27,667 nt of DNA from Actinomycetales bacterium (GTDB lineage: Bacteria; Actinomycetota; Actinomycetes; Actinomycetales; Cellulomonadaceae), in the NCBI GenBank assembly GCA_012514545.1, contig JAAZAC010000213.1, positions 1 to 27,667 on the forward strand, written 5' to 3'. Both the position numbers and the translations under genes were made by a program. The notes under the pieces were generated by a model. The model searched no databases, was not told the DNA's origin, and saw only the letters and a list, made by a program, of their open reading frames with translations. How positions within the stretch are numbered: the stretch's first letter is position 1; every line of letters starts with the position of its first letter. Shown here piece by piece: positions 21,387 through 27,625 of this stretch.

Positions 21387-22202
21387 GTGAACGACGCGCC
21401 GATCGGCATCTTCGACTCCGGCGTCGGGGGCCTCACCGTCGCGCGCGCCGTCATCGACCAGCTGCCGAACGAGTCGATCCTCTACATCGGCGACACCGCC
21501 AACGGCCCCTACGGGCCGAAGCCGCTCGCGGCCGTGCGGGCGCACGCGCTGGAGGTCATGGACGACCTCGTCGACGCGGGCGTGAAGATGCTGGTCATCG
21601 CGTGCAACAGCGCGTCGGCGGCGGTGCTGCGCGACGCGCGCGAGCGGTACACCGGCCGCCGCGGCCTGCCCGTCGTCGAGGTGATCCTCCCGGCCGCCCG
21701 CCGCGCCGTGCGGGTCACGCGGACCGGCCGGGTCGGCGTCATCGGCACGCGGGCGACGATCGAGTCGCGCGCCTACGACGACGCGTTCGCCGCCGCCCCG
21801 GACCTCGTCCTCACCTCGCAGGCGTGCCCGGAGTTCGTGGAGATGGTCGAGTCGGGCGTCACGTCCGGCCCCGAGGCGATCGCCGTCGCAACACGGCTGC
21901 TCGAGCCGGTGCGGGCCGCCGACGTCGACACGCTGGTCCTGGGCTGCACGCACTACCCGCTGCTCACCGGCGTCATCTCCTACGTCATGGGGGAGGACGT
22001 CACGCTCGTGTCGAGCGCCGAGGAGACGGCCAAGGACGTCTACCGCACGCTCGTCGCGCACGGGCTCGAGCGGGACCCGCGCGCCGGCCCGCCCCGGCAC
22101 CGCTTCCTCGCCACCGGCGACGGCGCGGCGTTCGCCGCGCTCGCCCGGCGCTTCCTCGGCCCGGAGGTGGCCGCCGTCGAGCCGGCCGGGACGCTCCGGT
22201 GA
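21387..22202 (+). CDS. murI: Glutamate racemase
   Basis: 271 residues from the GTG at 21387. The enzyme converts L- to D-glutamate for peptidoglycan. It shows IGIFDSGVGGLTV (Asp10), YIGDTANGPYG, the first catalytic Cys in IACNSAS (Cys73) and the second in LGCTHYPLL (Cys187, His189). Length and motifs are normal. The stop overlaps the next start as GTGA, coupling it to the metallo-beta-lactamase gene, as in Rv1338-Rv1339. Confidence 0.97.
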   Translation: MNDAPIGIFDSGVGGLTVARAVIDQLPNESILYIGDTANGPYGPKPLAAVRAHALEVMDDLVDAGVKMLVIACNSASAAVLRDARERYTGRRGLPVVEVILPAARRAVRVTRTGRVGVIGTRATIESRAYDDAFAAAPDLVLTSQACPEFVEMVESGVTSGPEAIAVATRLLEPVRAADVDTLVLGCTHYPLLTGVISYVMGEDVTLVSSAEETAKDVYRTLVAHGLERDPRAGPPRHRFLATGDGAAFAALARRFLGPEVAAVEPAGTLR

Positions 22203-22987
22203 GGCTCACGGTCGTCGGCTGCTCGGGCTCCCTGGCGGGGCCCGGGTCGGCCGCGTCCTGCTACCTCGTGCAGGCCGACGACGACGCCGGCCGGACCTGG
22301 AGCCTCGTCCTCGACCTGGGCAGCGGGGCCCTGGGCGCGCTGCAGCGGTACGTCGAGCCGGACGCGATCGACGCCGTCGGGCTGTCGCACCTGCACCCCG
22401 ACCACATGGCCGACCTGTGCGGCCTGTACGTCTACCTCAAGTACGCCCCGCGGCCGCTGCGCCGCCGGCAGGTGCCGGTGCACGGCCCGTTCGGGACGCA
22501 GTCGCGCGTCGGCGAGGCGTACGGCCTCGAGCCGGGGGAGTCGCTCGGGGACCACCTCCCGGTGCACGTGTGGCAGCCCGGCCGCGCGGTGCAGGTGGGG
22601 CCGATGACCGTGGTGCCGGTCGCCGTCGAGCACCCGATCCCCGCCTACGGCGTGCGCGTCACGGGCCCCGCGGAGGACGACCCGGCCCGCCGCGTGACCC
22701 TCGGCTACACCGGGGACACGGACGCGTGCCCCGGGGTGGACGCGGTCGCCCGGGACTGCGACCTGCTGCTGGCCGAGGCGGCCTTCGTCGAGGGCCGCGA
22801 CGTCGTGCGGGGGATCCACCTCACGGGCCGACGCGCGGGCGAGGCGGCCGAGCGCGGCGGCGCCCGCCGGCTCGTGCTCACCCACGTGCCGCCGTGGAAC
22901 GACCCGGAGGACGCCGTCGCCGAGGCGCGCGCCCTGTACTCCGGGCCCGTGGAGGCCGCGCGGCCCGGGCTCGTCGTCGCGCTCTGA
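22199..22987 (+). CDS. Metallo-beta-lactamase-fold hydrolase, Rv1339-like (putative cyclic-nucleotide phosphodiesterase)
   Basis: 262 residues from the GTG at 22199. The metal motif SHLHPDHMADL (His64, His66, Asp68, His69) is complete. Downstream ligands are likely in VAVEHPIPAYG, GYTGDTDAC and the final VLTHVPPWNDPE. The N-terminus LTVVGCSGSLAGPGSAASCYLV matches the actinobacterial group next to murI and rph. The M. tuberculosis member Rv1339 has been described as an atypical cAMP phosphodiesterase, so cyclic-nucleotide hydrolysis is plausible. The activity here is inferred from family and synteny. Confidence 0.85.
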   Translation: MRLTVVGCSGSLAGPGSAASCYLVQADDDAGRTWSLVLDLGSGALGALQRYVEPDAIDAVGLSHLHPDHMADLCGLYVYLKYAPRPLRRRQVPVHGPFGTQSRVGEAYGLEPGESLGDHLPVHVWQPGRAVQVGPMTVVPVAVEHPIPAYGVRVTGPAEDDPARRVTLGYTGDTDACPGVDAVARDCDLLLAEAAFVEGRDVVRGIHLTGRRAGEAAERGGARRLVLTHVPPWNDPEDAVAEARALYSGPVEAARPGLVVAL

Positions 22988-22997
22988 CGCCGCCCAC

Positions 22998-23003
22998 TAC
23001 CCT
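22998..23003 (+). promoter_or_regulatory. -10 (TACCCT) of rph, leaderless
   Basis: TACCCT ends six bases before the GTG at 23010, in the 22-base gap after the metallo-beta-lactamase gene. It gives rph-rdgB its own promoter within the cluster. Confidence 0.65.
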
Positions 23004-23009
23004 CGACGG

Positions 23010-23807
23010 GTGACCCCTCCCGCCCCCGGCCCCGCCCCGACGTCGGCCACCCCGACGACCGCCCCCGCCCCGGCCCGCGCCGACGGCCGCCGCCCCGACG
23101 AGCTCCGCCCGGTGACGATCACCCGGAACTGGCTCACCTCGGCCGAGGGCAGCGTCCTCGTCGAGTTCGGCGGCACGCGCGTGCTGTGCGCCGCGTCCTT
23201 CACCGAGGGCGTGCCGCGCTGGAAGAAGGGCTCCGGCCAGGGCTGGGTCACCGCGGAGTACGCGATGCTGCCGCGCGCGACGAACACGCGCAGCGAGCGC
23301 GAGTCGGTCAAGGGCCGGATCGGCGGCCGCACCCACGAGATCTCGCGCCTCATCGGGCGCTCGCTCCGCGCGGTCACCGACGTCGCCGCGCTCGGGGAGA
23401 ACACGATCGTCCTGGACTGCGACGTGCTCCAGGCCGACGGCGGGACGCGCACCGCCGCGATCACGGGCGCCTGGGTGGCGCTCGCCGACGCGGTCGCCTG
23501 GGCCGTGCGGCAGGGCATCGTCGCGCCCGAGCGCCGCGTGCTGCGGGACTCGGTCGCCGCGGTGAGCGTCGGCATCGTCGACGGCGTCCCCGTGCTCGAC
23601 CTGCCGTACGTCGAGGACGTCCGCGCCGAGACGGACATGAACGTCGTCGTGACCGGCGGAGGCCAGTTCGTCGAGGTGCAGGGGACGGCGGAGCAGGCGC
23701 CGTTCGACCGCGCCGAGCTCGACGTCCTCCTCGACCTCGCCCTCGGCGGCGCCGCCCGGCTCGCGGAGATCCAGCGGGCCGCGCTCGCGGAGGGCTCGCC
23801 CGCGTGA
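23010..23807 (+). CDS. rph: Ribonuclease PH
   Basis: 265 residues from GTG at 23010. This is a phosphorolytic 3'-5' exoribonuclease that trims tRNA 3' ends. Typical segments are RPVTITRNWLTSAEGSVLVE, EGVPRWKKGSGQGWVTAEY, MLPRATNTRSERE, GGRTHEISRLIGRSLRA, IVLDCDVLQADGGTRTA, DMNVVVTGGGQFVEVQGTAE. The first 25 or so residues are a Pro/Ala/Thr-rich extension absent from most RNase PH. A start nearer the conserved core would lack the leaderless promoter. The stop overlaps rdgB as GTGA. Confidence 0.96.
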   Translation: MTPPAPGPAPTSATPTTAPAPARADGRRPDELRPVTITRNWLTSAEGSVLVEFGGTRVLCAASFTEGVPRWKKGSGQGWVTAEYAMLPRATNTRSERESVKGRIGGRTHEISRLIGRSLRAVTDVAALGENTIVLDCDVLQADGGTRTAAITGAWVALADAVAWAVRQGIVAPERRVLRDSVAAVSVGIVDGVPVLDLPYVEDVRAETDMNVVVTGGGQFVEVQGTAEQAPFDRAELDVLLDLALGGAARLAEIQRAALAEGSPA

Positions 23808-24439
23808 CCCGGCTCGTCCTCGCGACCGCCAACCGTGGCAAGCTCGCGGAGCTGCGGGCGATCCTCCTGCCGCTCGTGCCCGGCCTCGCCGACGACGACG
23901 TGGCGACCTCCGCCGACGTCGGCGCCCCCGACGTCCGCGAGACCGGGGTGACGTTCGCCGAGAACGCGCTGCTGAAGGCGCGCGCCGTGGCGGCGGCGAC
24001 CGGCCTGCCGGCCGTGGCGGACGACTCCGGGCTGGCCGTCGACGTGCTCGGCGGCGCGCCGGGCGTGTTCTCGGCGCGCTGGGCGGGCCGGCACGGCGAC
24101 GACGAGGCGAACCTGCGCCTGCTCCTCGCCCAGCTCGCCGACGTGCCGCCCGAGCACCGGGGCGCCCGCTTCGTCTGCGCGGCGGCCCTGGTCACGCCGG
24201 ACGGGCGCGAGGTCGTCACGCACGGCACGATGCGGGGCCGTCTCACCACGGCCCCGCGCGGCTCCGGCGGCTTCGGCTACGACCCCGTGCTCGAGCCGGA
24301 CGCGCAGCCCGCGCGGGCGGCGGGCCGGCGGCTCACCAGCGCCGAGCTCACCCCGGAGGAGAAGAACGCGATCTCGCACCGCGGCAAGGCGTTCCGCGCG
24401 CTCGCCCCGGCGATCGCGGAGGTGCTGGCCGGGCGGTAG
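23804..24439 (+). CDS. rdgB: XTP/dITP pyrophosphatase (RdgB/HAM1)
   Basis: 211 residues from the GTG at 23804, coupled to rph. The enzyme removes non-canonical purine triphosphates (dITP, XTP) from the nucleotide pool. Motifs: LATANRGKLAELR at the N-terminus, GLPAVADDSGLAVDVLGGAPGV split as ADDSGLAVD and LGGAPGVFSARWAG, GGFGYDPVL, and SHRGKAFRAL near the end. These are the substrate-binding and metal residues of the family. The order rph-rdgB matches Rv1340-Rv1341. Confidence 0.96.
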   Translation: MTRLVLATANRGKLAELRAILLPLVPGLADDDVATSADVGAPDVRETGVTFAENALLKARAVAAATGLPAVADDSGLAVDVLGGAPGVFSARWAGRHGDDEANLRLLLAQLADVPPEHRGARFVCAAALVTPDGREVVTHGTMRGRLTTAPRGSGGFGYDPVLEPDAQPARAAGRRLTSAELTPEEKNAISHRGKAFRALAPAIAEVLAGR

Positions 24440-24443
24440 GCGC

Positions 24444-24989
24444 TCAGGCCATCCGGCCGACGTGCGCCATCGCCTGGCGCAGCAGGTAGGCGTGCCCGGG
24501 CGTCATCTCGCGCTGCACGGGCTCGGCGCACGCCTCCTCGGGCGTCAGCCACGTCAGCTCGAGGGCGTCCTGCTGCGGCTGGCAGTCGCCGGCCACCGGC
24601 ACGACGAACGCGAGCGACACCGCGTGCTGGCGGGGGTCGTGGTACGGGGTGATGCCCGGCGTCGGCAGGTACTCGGCGACGGTGAACGGCTGGGGCGACG
24701 GCGGGATCTGGGGCAGGGCCATCGGCCCCAGGTCCTTCTCGAGGTGCCGCACGAGGGCGTCGCGCACGCGCTCGTGGTACATCACCCGGCCGGAGACCAC
24801 GGACCGCGTGATCTCGCCGACCCCGTTGACGCGGAGCAGGAGGCCGACGGCGATGACGTCGCCGGACTCGTCGACCCGCACGGGCACGGCGTCCACGTAG
24901 AGGATCGGGAGGCGGGAACGGACCGCGGCGAGCTCGGCCTCGGTCAGCCACCCCTCGGGCATCGGCTCGAAGTCGGCCGTGTCGGTCAT
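24444..24989 (-). CDS. DUF4916 family, Nudix-fold-like protein
   Basis: 181 residues from the ATG at 24989. Segments such as LPILYVDAVPVRVDESGDVI, GLLLRVNGVGEITRSVVSGR, QHAVSLAFVVPVAGDCQPQQ and DALELTWLTPEEA follow the layout of Nudix-related DUF4916 proteins. However, a canonical Nudix box (GX5EX7REUXEEXGU) is not visible, so hydrolase activity is doubtful. Its stop lies four bases from the convergent rdgB stop. The TAGGCT promoter is leaderless. Confidence 0.75.
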   Translation of the reverse strand: MTDTADFEPMPEGWLTEAELAAVRSRLPILYVDAVPVRVDESGDVIAVGLLLRVNGVGEITRSVVSGRVMYHERVRDALVRHLEKDLGPMALPQIPPSPQPFTVAEYLPTPGITPYHDPRQHAVSLAFVVPVAGDCQPQQDALELTWLTPEEACAEPVQREMTPGHAYLLRQAMAHVGRMA

Positions 24990-24995
24990 GGGCCG

Positions 24996-25001
24996 AGCCT
25001 A
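24996..25001 (-). promoter_or_regulatory. -10 (TAGGCT) of DUF4916 gene, leaderless
   Basis: On the minus strand TAGGCT ends six bases before the ATG at 24989. Confidence 0.65.
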
Positions 25002-25042
25002 TTGCCCCGGCGCCCGCCGCCGGCCGCGGGGCGTCGGCCGGG

Positions 25043-25067
25043 GGAATACCCGGCGCGCACCGGCGTT
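25043..25067 (+). promoter_or_regulatory. Sigma-R/SigH-type promoter of thioredoxin gene (GGAAT-17-GTT)
   Basis: GGGAAT (25042-25047) is followed after 17 bases by CGTTG (GTT at 25065-25067). This fits the disulfide-stress sigma factor consensus of actinobacteria, GGAA(T/C)-N16-20-GTT (sigma-R in Streptomyces, SigH in mycobacteria). Thioredoxin genes are classic members of that regulon. A TTGACA overlaps the -10 (25066-25071) but has no matching TANNNT downstream. Confidence 0.7.
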
Positions 25068-25078
25068 GACATCCCCTG

Positions 25079-25093
25079 GTGGCGCAGCGCCAC
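25079..25093 (+). promoter_or_regulatory. 15-bp palindrome GTGGCGC-A-GCGCCAC in the thioredoxin leader
   Basis: A perfect inverted repeat with 7-bp arms around a single A begins 12 bases after the sigma-R-like GTT and ends 28 bases before the thioredoxin ATG. The minimal loop makes it more likely a protein-binding operator than an RNA hairpin. No regulator is known to me for this sequence. Confidence 0.5.
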
Positions 25094-25120
25094 GACACGG
25101 GATCGAAGGGACAGGCATCC

Positions 25121-25495
25121 ATGGCGACGGTCGAGCTCACCGAGGAGACGTTCGAGGAGACGGTCACCGCCGGTGGCATCGTGCTCGTGGACTGGTGGGC
25201 GGCCTGGTGCGGGCCGTGCCGCATGTTCGCGCCCGTCTTCGAGGCGTCGTCCGAGAAGCACCCCGACGTCGTCCACGCGAAGGTCGACACCGACGCCGAG
25301 CCGAACCTGTCCGCCGCGGCGAGCATCCGCTCGATCCCCACGCTCATGGCGTTCCGGGACGGGATCCTCGTGTTCAACCAGGCCGGCGCGCTCCCGCCCG
25401 CCTCGCTCGAGCAGGTCGTGCAGGCCGTGCGCGACCTCGACATGGACAAGGTCCGCGAGCAGCTCGCCGCGCAGAAGGCGGCGCGCACGGCCTGA
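25121..25495 (+). CDS. trxA: Thioredoxin
   Basis: 124 residues from the ATG at 25121 with GAAGGGACAGG before it. This is a cytoplasmic disulfide reductase. The active site is WAAWCGPCRMFAPVF (Cys30, Cys33). The cis-Pro loop is SIRSIPTLMAF, and KVDTDAEPNLSAAASI completes the fold. A C-terminal tail of about 15 residues (VREQLAAQKAARTA) is longer than E. coli TrxA. No thioredoxin reductase gene is nearby. The sigma-R-like promoter suggests induction by disulfide stress. In-frame codons upstream to 25079 cover the palindrome and are not a likely start. Confidence 0.95.
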   Translation: MATVELTEETFEETVTAGGIVLVDWWAAWCGPCRMFAPVFEASSEKHPDVVHAKVDTDAEPNLSAAASIRSIPTLMAFRDGILVFNQAGALPPASLEQVVQAVRDLDMDKVREQLAAQKAARTA

Positions 25496-25501
25496 CGGCC
25501 C

Positions 25502-26023
25502 TCAGACGCCCGGCAGGTCCTTGCCGAGGCAGACCGCCGTCGGGTCGCCGACGTGCGGGGGGTAGGCGGGCACGTCCGCATACCCGGCCGCGCGGTACAG
25601 CCGCTGGGCCGCGACCTGCGCCGTGCCCGTCTCGAGCACCATCCGCGTGAGGCCGGCCCGCGTCGCGGCCTCCTCCGCGGCGGCGAGCAGCGCCCGAGCG
25701 ACGCCGCGGCCGCGCGCCGCGGGCCGGACGTACATGCGCCGCAGCTCGCCCACGTCGTCGACGCCGCCGACGTCGTCCTCGCCCGCCGGCCGCGCGTCGG
25801 GCGGCAGCCGGCGCACGGCGACGAAGCCGACGGGCTCGCCGTCCGCCGTCGCGAGCAGCGCGGCGACGAGCCCCGCCGCCCCCCGCGCGTCGTACGCCGC
25901 GTAGCCGCCGATCGCGGCGACCCGGTCGCGCGACTCGGGGTAGAGGAGCGCGACGTCGTCGAACATCTCCCGCCGCAGGGCGGCCGCGCGCGGGTCGTCC
26001 CAGCGGACCGCCTCGAGGAGCAC
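25502..26023 (-). CDS. GNAT-family N-acetyltransferase
   Basis: 173 residues from the GTG at 26023. The acetyl-CoA-binding motif A is ELRRMYVRPAARGRGVARAL (R/Q-x-x-G-x-G/A). The second half, MVLETGTAQVAAQRLYRAAGY, is the usual C-terminal GNAT signature. An Asp/Gly-rich loop (EDDVGGVDDVG) precedes motif A. The acceptor substrate is unknown. The stop converges on that of thioredoxin, with only six bases between. Confidence 0.9.
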   Translation of the reverse strand: MLLEAVRWDDPRAAALRREMFDDVALLYPESRDRVAAIGGYAAYDARGAAGLVAALLATADGEPVGFVAVRRLPPDARPAGEDDVGGVDDVGELRRMYVRPAARGRGVARALLAAAEEAATRAGLTRMVLETGTAQVAAQRLYRAAGYADVPAYPPHVGDPTAVCLGKDLPGV

Positions 26024-26029
26024 GGACGA

Positions 26030-26035
26030 ACGCTA
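26030..26035 (-). promoter_or_regulatory. -10 (TAGCGT) of GNAT gene, leaderless
   Basis: On the minus strand TAGCGT ends six bases before the GTG at 26023. It sits between that start and the tRNA 3' end. Confidence 0.65.
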
Positions 26036-26069
26036 GCGGGCGGGGCCCCGTGCGGTCGCCTGCCGGCCG

Positions 26070-26151
26070 TGCGCGAGGCGGGACTCGAACCCGCACGCCC
26101 GAAGGCACCAGGACCTAAACCTGGCGCGGCTGCCAGTTACGCCACTCGCGC
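26070..26151 (-). tRNA. tRNA-Leu, anticodon TAG
   Basis: On the minus strand the 82-base gene folds as a class II tRNA. The 7-bp acceptor is GCGCGAG/CTCGCGC, the D-arm contains CTGGCAG, and the anticodon stem CCAGG/CCTGG encloses TTTAGGT (anticodon TAG at 26117-26115). The long variable arm is GCC-TTCG-GGC, the T-arm is GCGGG-TTCGAGT-CCCGC, and the discriminator is A. CCA is not encoded. It should read CUA and wobble CUN codons. A TAGGCT -10 (26161-26166, minus) lies just upstream. Confidence 0.96.
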
Positions 26152-26160
26152 TCGGTGCCG

Positions 26161-26166
26161 AGCCTA
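26161..26166 (-). promoter_or_regulatory. -10 (TAGGCT) of tRNA-Leu
   Basis: TAGGCT on the minus strand ends nine bases before the mature tRNA 5' end, giving a precursor with a leader of only about three bases. Confidence 0.55.
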
Positions 26167-26196
26167 GGGCCCGACGGCGCCGCGGGGCGAAGGGCC

Positions 26197-26676
26197 TCAG
26201 GCCGTCGGCTCGGGCAGGCCCAGCTCGCGGCGCAGCCGCGCGACGTGCCCGGTGGCCCGGACGTTGTACTGCGCGAGCGCGACGCGTCCCTCGGGGTCGA
26301 CGACCACCGTCGAGCGGATGACGCCCTCGACCGTCCTGCCGTAGAGCTTCTTCTCCCCGTAGGCGCCGTACGCGACGAGGACCGTCCGGTCGACGTCGGA
26401 CGCGAGCGGGTACGTCAGGTGCGACTGGGCGGCGAACGCGGCCAGCTTCTCCGGGGTGTCCGGCGAGATGCCGACGACCTCGTAGCCGGCCGCGGCGAGC
26501 TCGGGGTGGAGCACCTCGAAGTCCTGCGCCTCGAGCGTGCACCCGGGGGTCATGGCCGCCGGGAAGAAGAAGACGACGACCCCGCGGCCGCGCAGGTCCG
26601 CCAGGCGGATCTTCGTGCCGTCCGCGGTGGGGAGCGTGAAGTCGGGGGCGAGGTCGCCGACGGCGAGCTGCGGCAT
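26197..26676 (-). CDS. bcp: Peroxiredoxin, Bcp/PrxQ family
   Basis: 159 residues from the ATG at 26676, with a perfect AAGGAGG ribosome site. It is a thiol peroxidase that reduces hydrogen and organic peroxides. The peroxidatic site is FPAAMTPGCTLEAQDFE (Cys46). The resolving Cys found five residues later in many Bcp proteins (C-x4-C) is Gln here, so it is probably a 1-Cys type or uses another partner. GDLAPDFTLPTADG and VVGISPDTPEKLAAF are family segments. A TAGGGT -10 (26699-26704) gives a 16-base leader, unlike the leaderless neighbours. Confidence 0.93.
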   Translation of the reverse strand: MPQLAVGDLAPDFTLPTADGTKIRLADLRGRGVVVFFFPAAMTPGCTLEAQDFEVLHPELAAAGYEVVGISPDTPEKLAAFAAQSHLTYPLASDVDRTVLVAYGAYGEKKLYGRTVEGVIRSTVVVDPEGRVALAQYNVRATGHVARLRRELGLPEPTA

Positions 26677-26698
26677 GGTCCTCCTTCTCGGTCGCCCC

Positions 26699-26704
26699 AC
26701 CCTA
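26699..26704 (-). promoter_or_regulatory. -10 (TAGGGT) of bcp, short-leader promoter
   Basis: On the minus strand TAGGGT lies 22 bases before the bcp ATG, so transcription from about 26692 leaves just enough leader for the AAGGAGG site. Confidence 0.55.
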
Positions 26705-26746
26705 CCGGCGCCCGACGGCGTTGCGTGGTGCCCCCGGCCGCTGAGG

Positions 26747-26752
26747 TAGCGT
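26747..26752 (+). promoter_or_regulatory. -10 (TAGCGT) of GroES-like gene, leaderless
   Basis: TAGCGT ends six bases before the GTG at 26759. Confidence 0.65.
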
Positions 26753-26758
26753 CGAGCC

Positions 26759-27223
26759 GTGAGCAGCGAAACCCCCGTTGCGCCGCCCGCCGGGCCCGCC
26801 GTCGCGGCCCGGGCGACCGCGCCCGCCGGGTCCGCCGTGCCGGCGAAGCCCGCCGTGCCGGCGAAGCCCGCGGCGCCCGCGGCCGGTGCCCGCGCGACCG
26901 AGCGTGACGCTCGCCCGCCGGTCCGGATGCTCCACGACCGCGTGCTCGTCCGGCTCGACCAGGAGTCCGCCGAGCGGCGCTCGGCGTCCGGCATCGTCAT
27001 CCCCGCGACGGCGTCGATGGCCAAGCGCCTGGCCTGGGGCGTCGTCGTGGCCGCCGGGCAGCACGTGCGCCAGGTCGACGTCGGCGACCGGGTGCTGTTC
27101 GACCCGGAGGACCGCGCCGAGGTCGAGCTCGGCGGCGTGCAGTACCTGCTGCTGCGCGAGCGCGACATCCACGGCGTCGCCGAGCCCGAGGACGCCGGCC
27201 GCGGCACGGGCCTGTACCTCTAG
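26759..27223 (+). CDS. GroES-like (Cpn10-fold) protein with Ala/Pro-rich N-terminal extension
   Basis: 154 residues from the GTG at 26759. The first 52 are low-complexity (VPAKPAVPAKPAAPA repeats). Residues about 55-147 are a Cpn10 domain: VRMLHDRVLVRLDQES, SASGIVIPATA, WGVVVAAGQHV, VDVGDRVLFDPEDRAEVELG, YLLLRERDIHGV. The GroEL-binding mobile loop (SASGIVIPATASMAKRLAW) departs from the usual G-I-V-L-P-D-T-A-K-E-K. It is not next to groEL. It is probably a paralogue of the true GroES; whether it binds GroEL is unknown. Confidence 0.85.
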   Translation: MSSETPVAPPAGPAVAARATAPAGSAVPAKPAVPAKPAAPAAGARATERDARPPVRMLHDRVLVRLDQESAERRSASGIVIPATASMAKRLAWGVVVAAGQHVRQVDVGDRVLFDPEDRAEVELGGVQYLLLRERDIHGVAEPEDAGRGTGLYL

Positions 27224-27232
27224 CCGCCGCGG

Positions 27233-27257
27233 GCAGATCTCGCGCGTGCAGATCTCG
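27233..27257. repeat. Direct repeat GCAGATCTCG x2 after the GroES-like gene
   Basis: GCAGATCTCG occurs at 27233-27242 and 27248-27257 (15-base period). Each copy contains the palindrome AGATCT. It lies ten bases past the GroES-like stop and upstream of the last gene. Possible regulator site or chance duplication. Confidence 0.45.
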
Positions 27258-27315
27258 TGAGGGCCGTGCGCACCCGTTGCGCGTCGGCCGTCGCGGTGGT
27301 GCAGTGGAACCACGT

Positions 27316-27339
27316 GGCGCCGGCACGTGGGCCGGTGCC
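27316..27339 (+). other. 9-bp hairpin with two CACGTGG copies before the last gene
   Basis: Inverted repeat GGCGCCGGC (27316-27324) / GCCGGTGCC (27331-27339) has one G-T pair. CACGTGG occurs at 27311-27317 and 27324-27330. It lies about 30 bases before the likely GTG of the small acidic protein. It may terminate the GroES-like transcript or sit in a leader. Confidence 0.4.
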
Positions 27340-27367
27340 GCCCGTGGGGGACAGCGAGGGGGAGAGC

Positions 27368-27625
27368 GTGCGCGACACCACGCCGGATCCGGCCGTCGGC
27401 GCCGACGAGGCGACGCCGGGCGAGGCCGCCCGGCCCGACGCCGGCCGGGAGGAGCAGGCGAGCGAGGACGTCATGCGGCTGCTCAGCGAGCACGTGCCGC
27501 TGACGCTGCTCGCCGACCTCGCCCAGCCGACCGGCCCGGACTCCCCGGAGATCCTCGAGGACGAGGGGCTGCCGGACGTCGCGTGGTGGGAGCCCACGGC
27601 CGACGAGGGCGCCGAGGAGCGCTGA
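27368..27625 (+). CDS. Small acidic conserved hypothetical protein
   Basis: 85 residues from the GTG at 27368, which follows GAGGGGGAG. The first 30 residues are Asp/Glu/Ala/Pro-rich and disordered-looking. The conserved part is DVMRLLSEHVPLTLLADLAQP, then SPEILEDEGLPDVAWWEP. Short proteins with a HVPLTLLxDL motif and a trailing WWE recur in actinobacteria, but I know no function. The frame is also open from a GTG at 27257, which would read through the repeats and hairpin; I prefer the start with the ribosome site. Confidence 0.7.
   Translation: MRDTTPDPAVGADEATPGEAARPDAGREEQASEDVMRLLSEHVPLTLLADLAQPTGPDSPEILEDEGLPDVAWWEPTADEGAEER

Noticed and set aside
25066..25094. TTGACA at 25066-25071 as a standard -35 for thioredoxin
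   Set aside because: No TANNNT or similar -10 occurs at 16-19 bases, and that region is the palindrome. The GGAAT-N17-GTT reading explains the site better.
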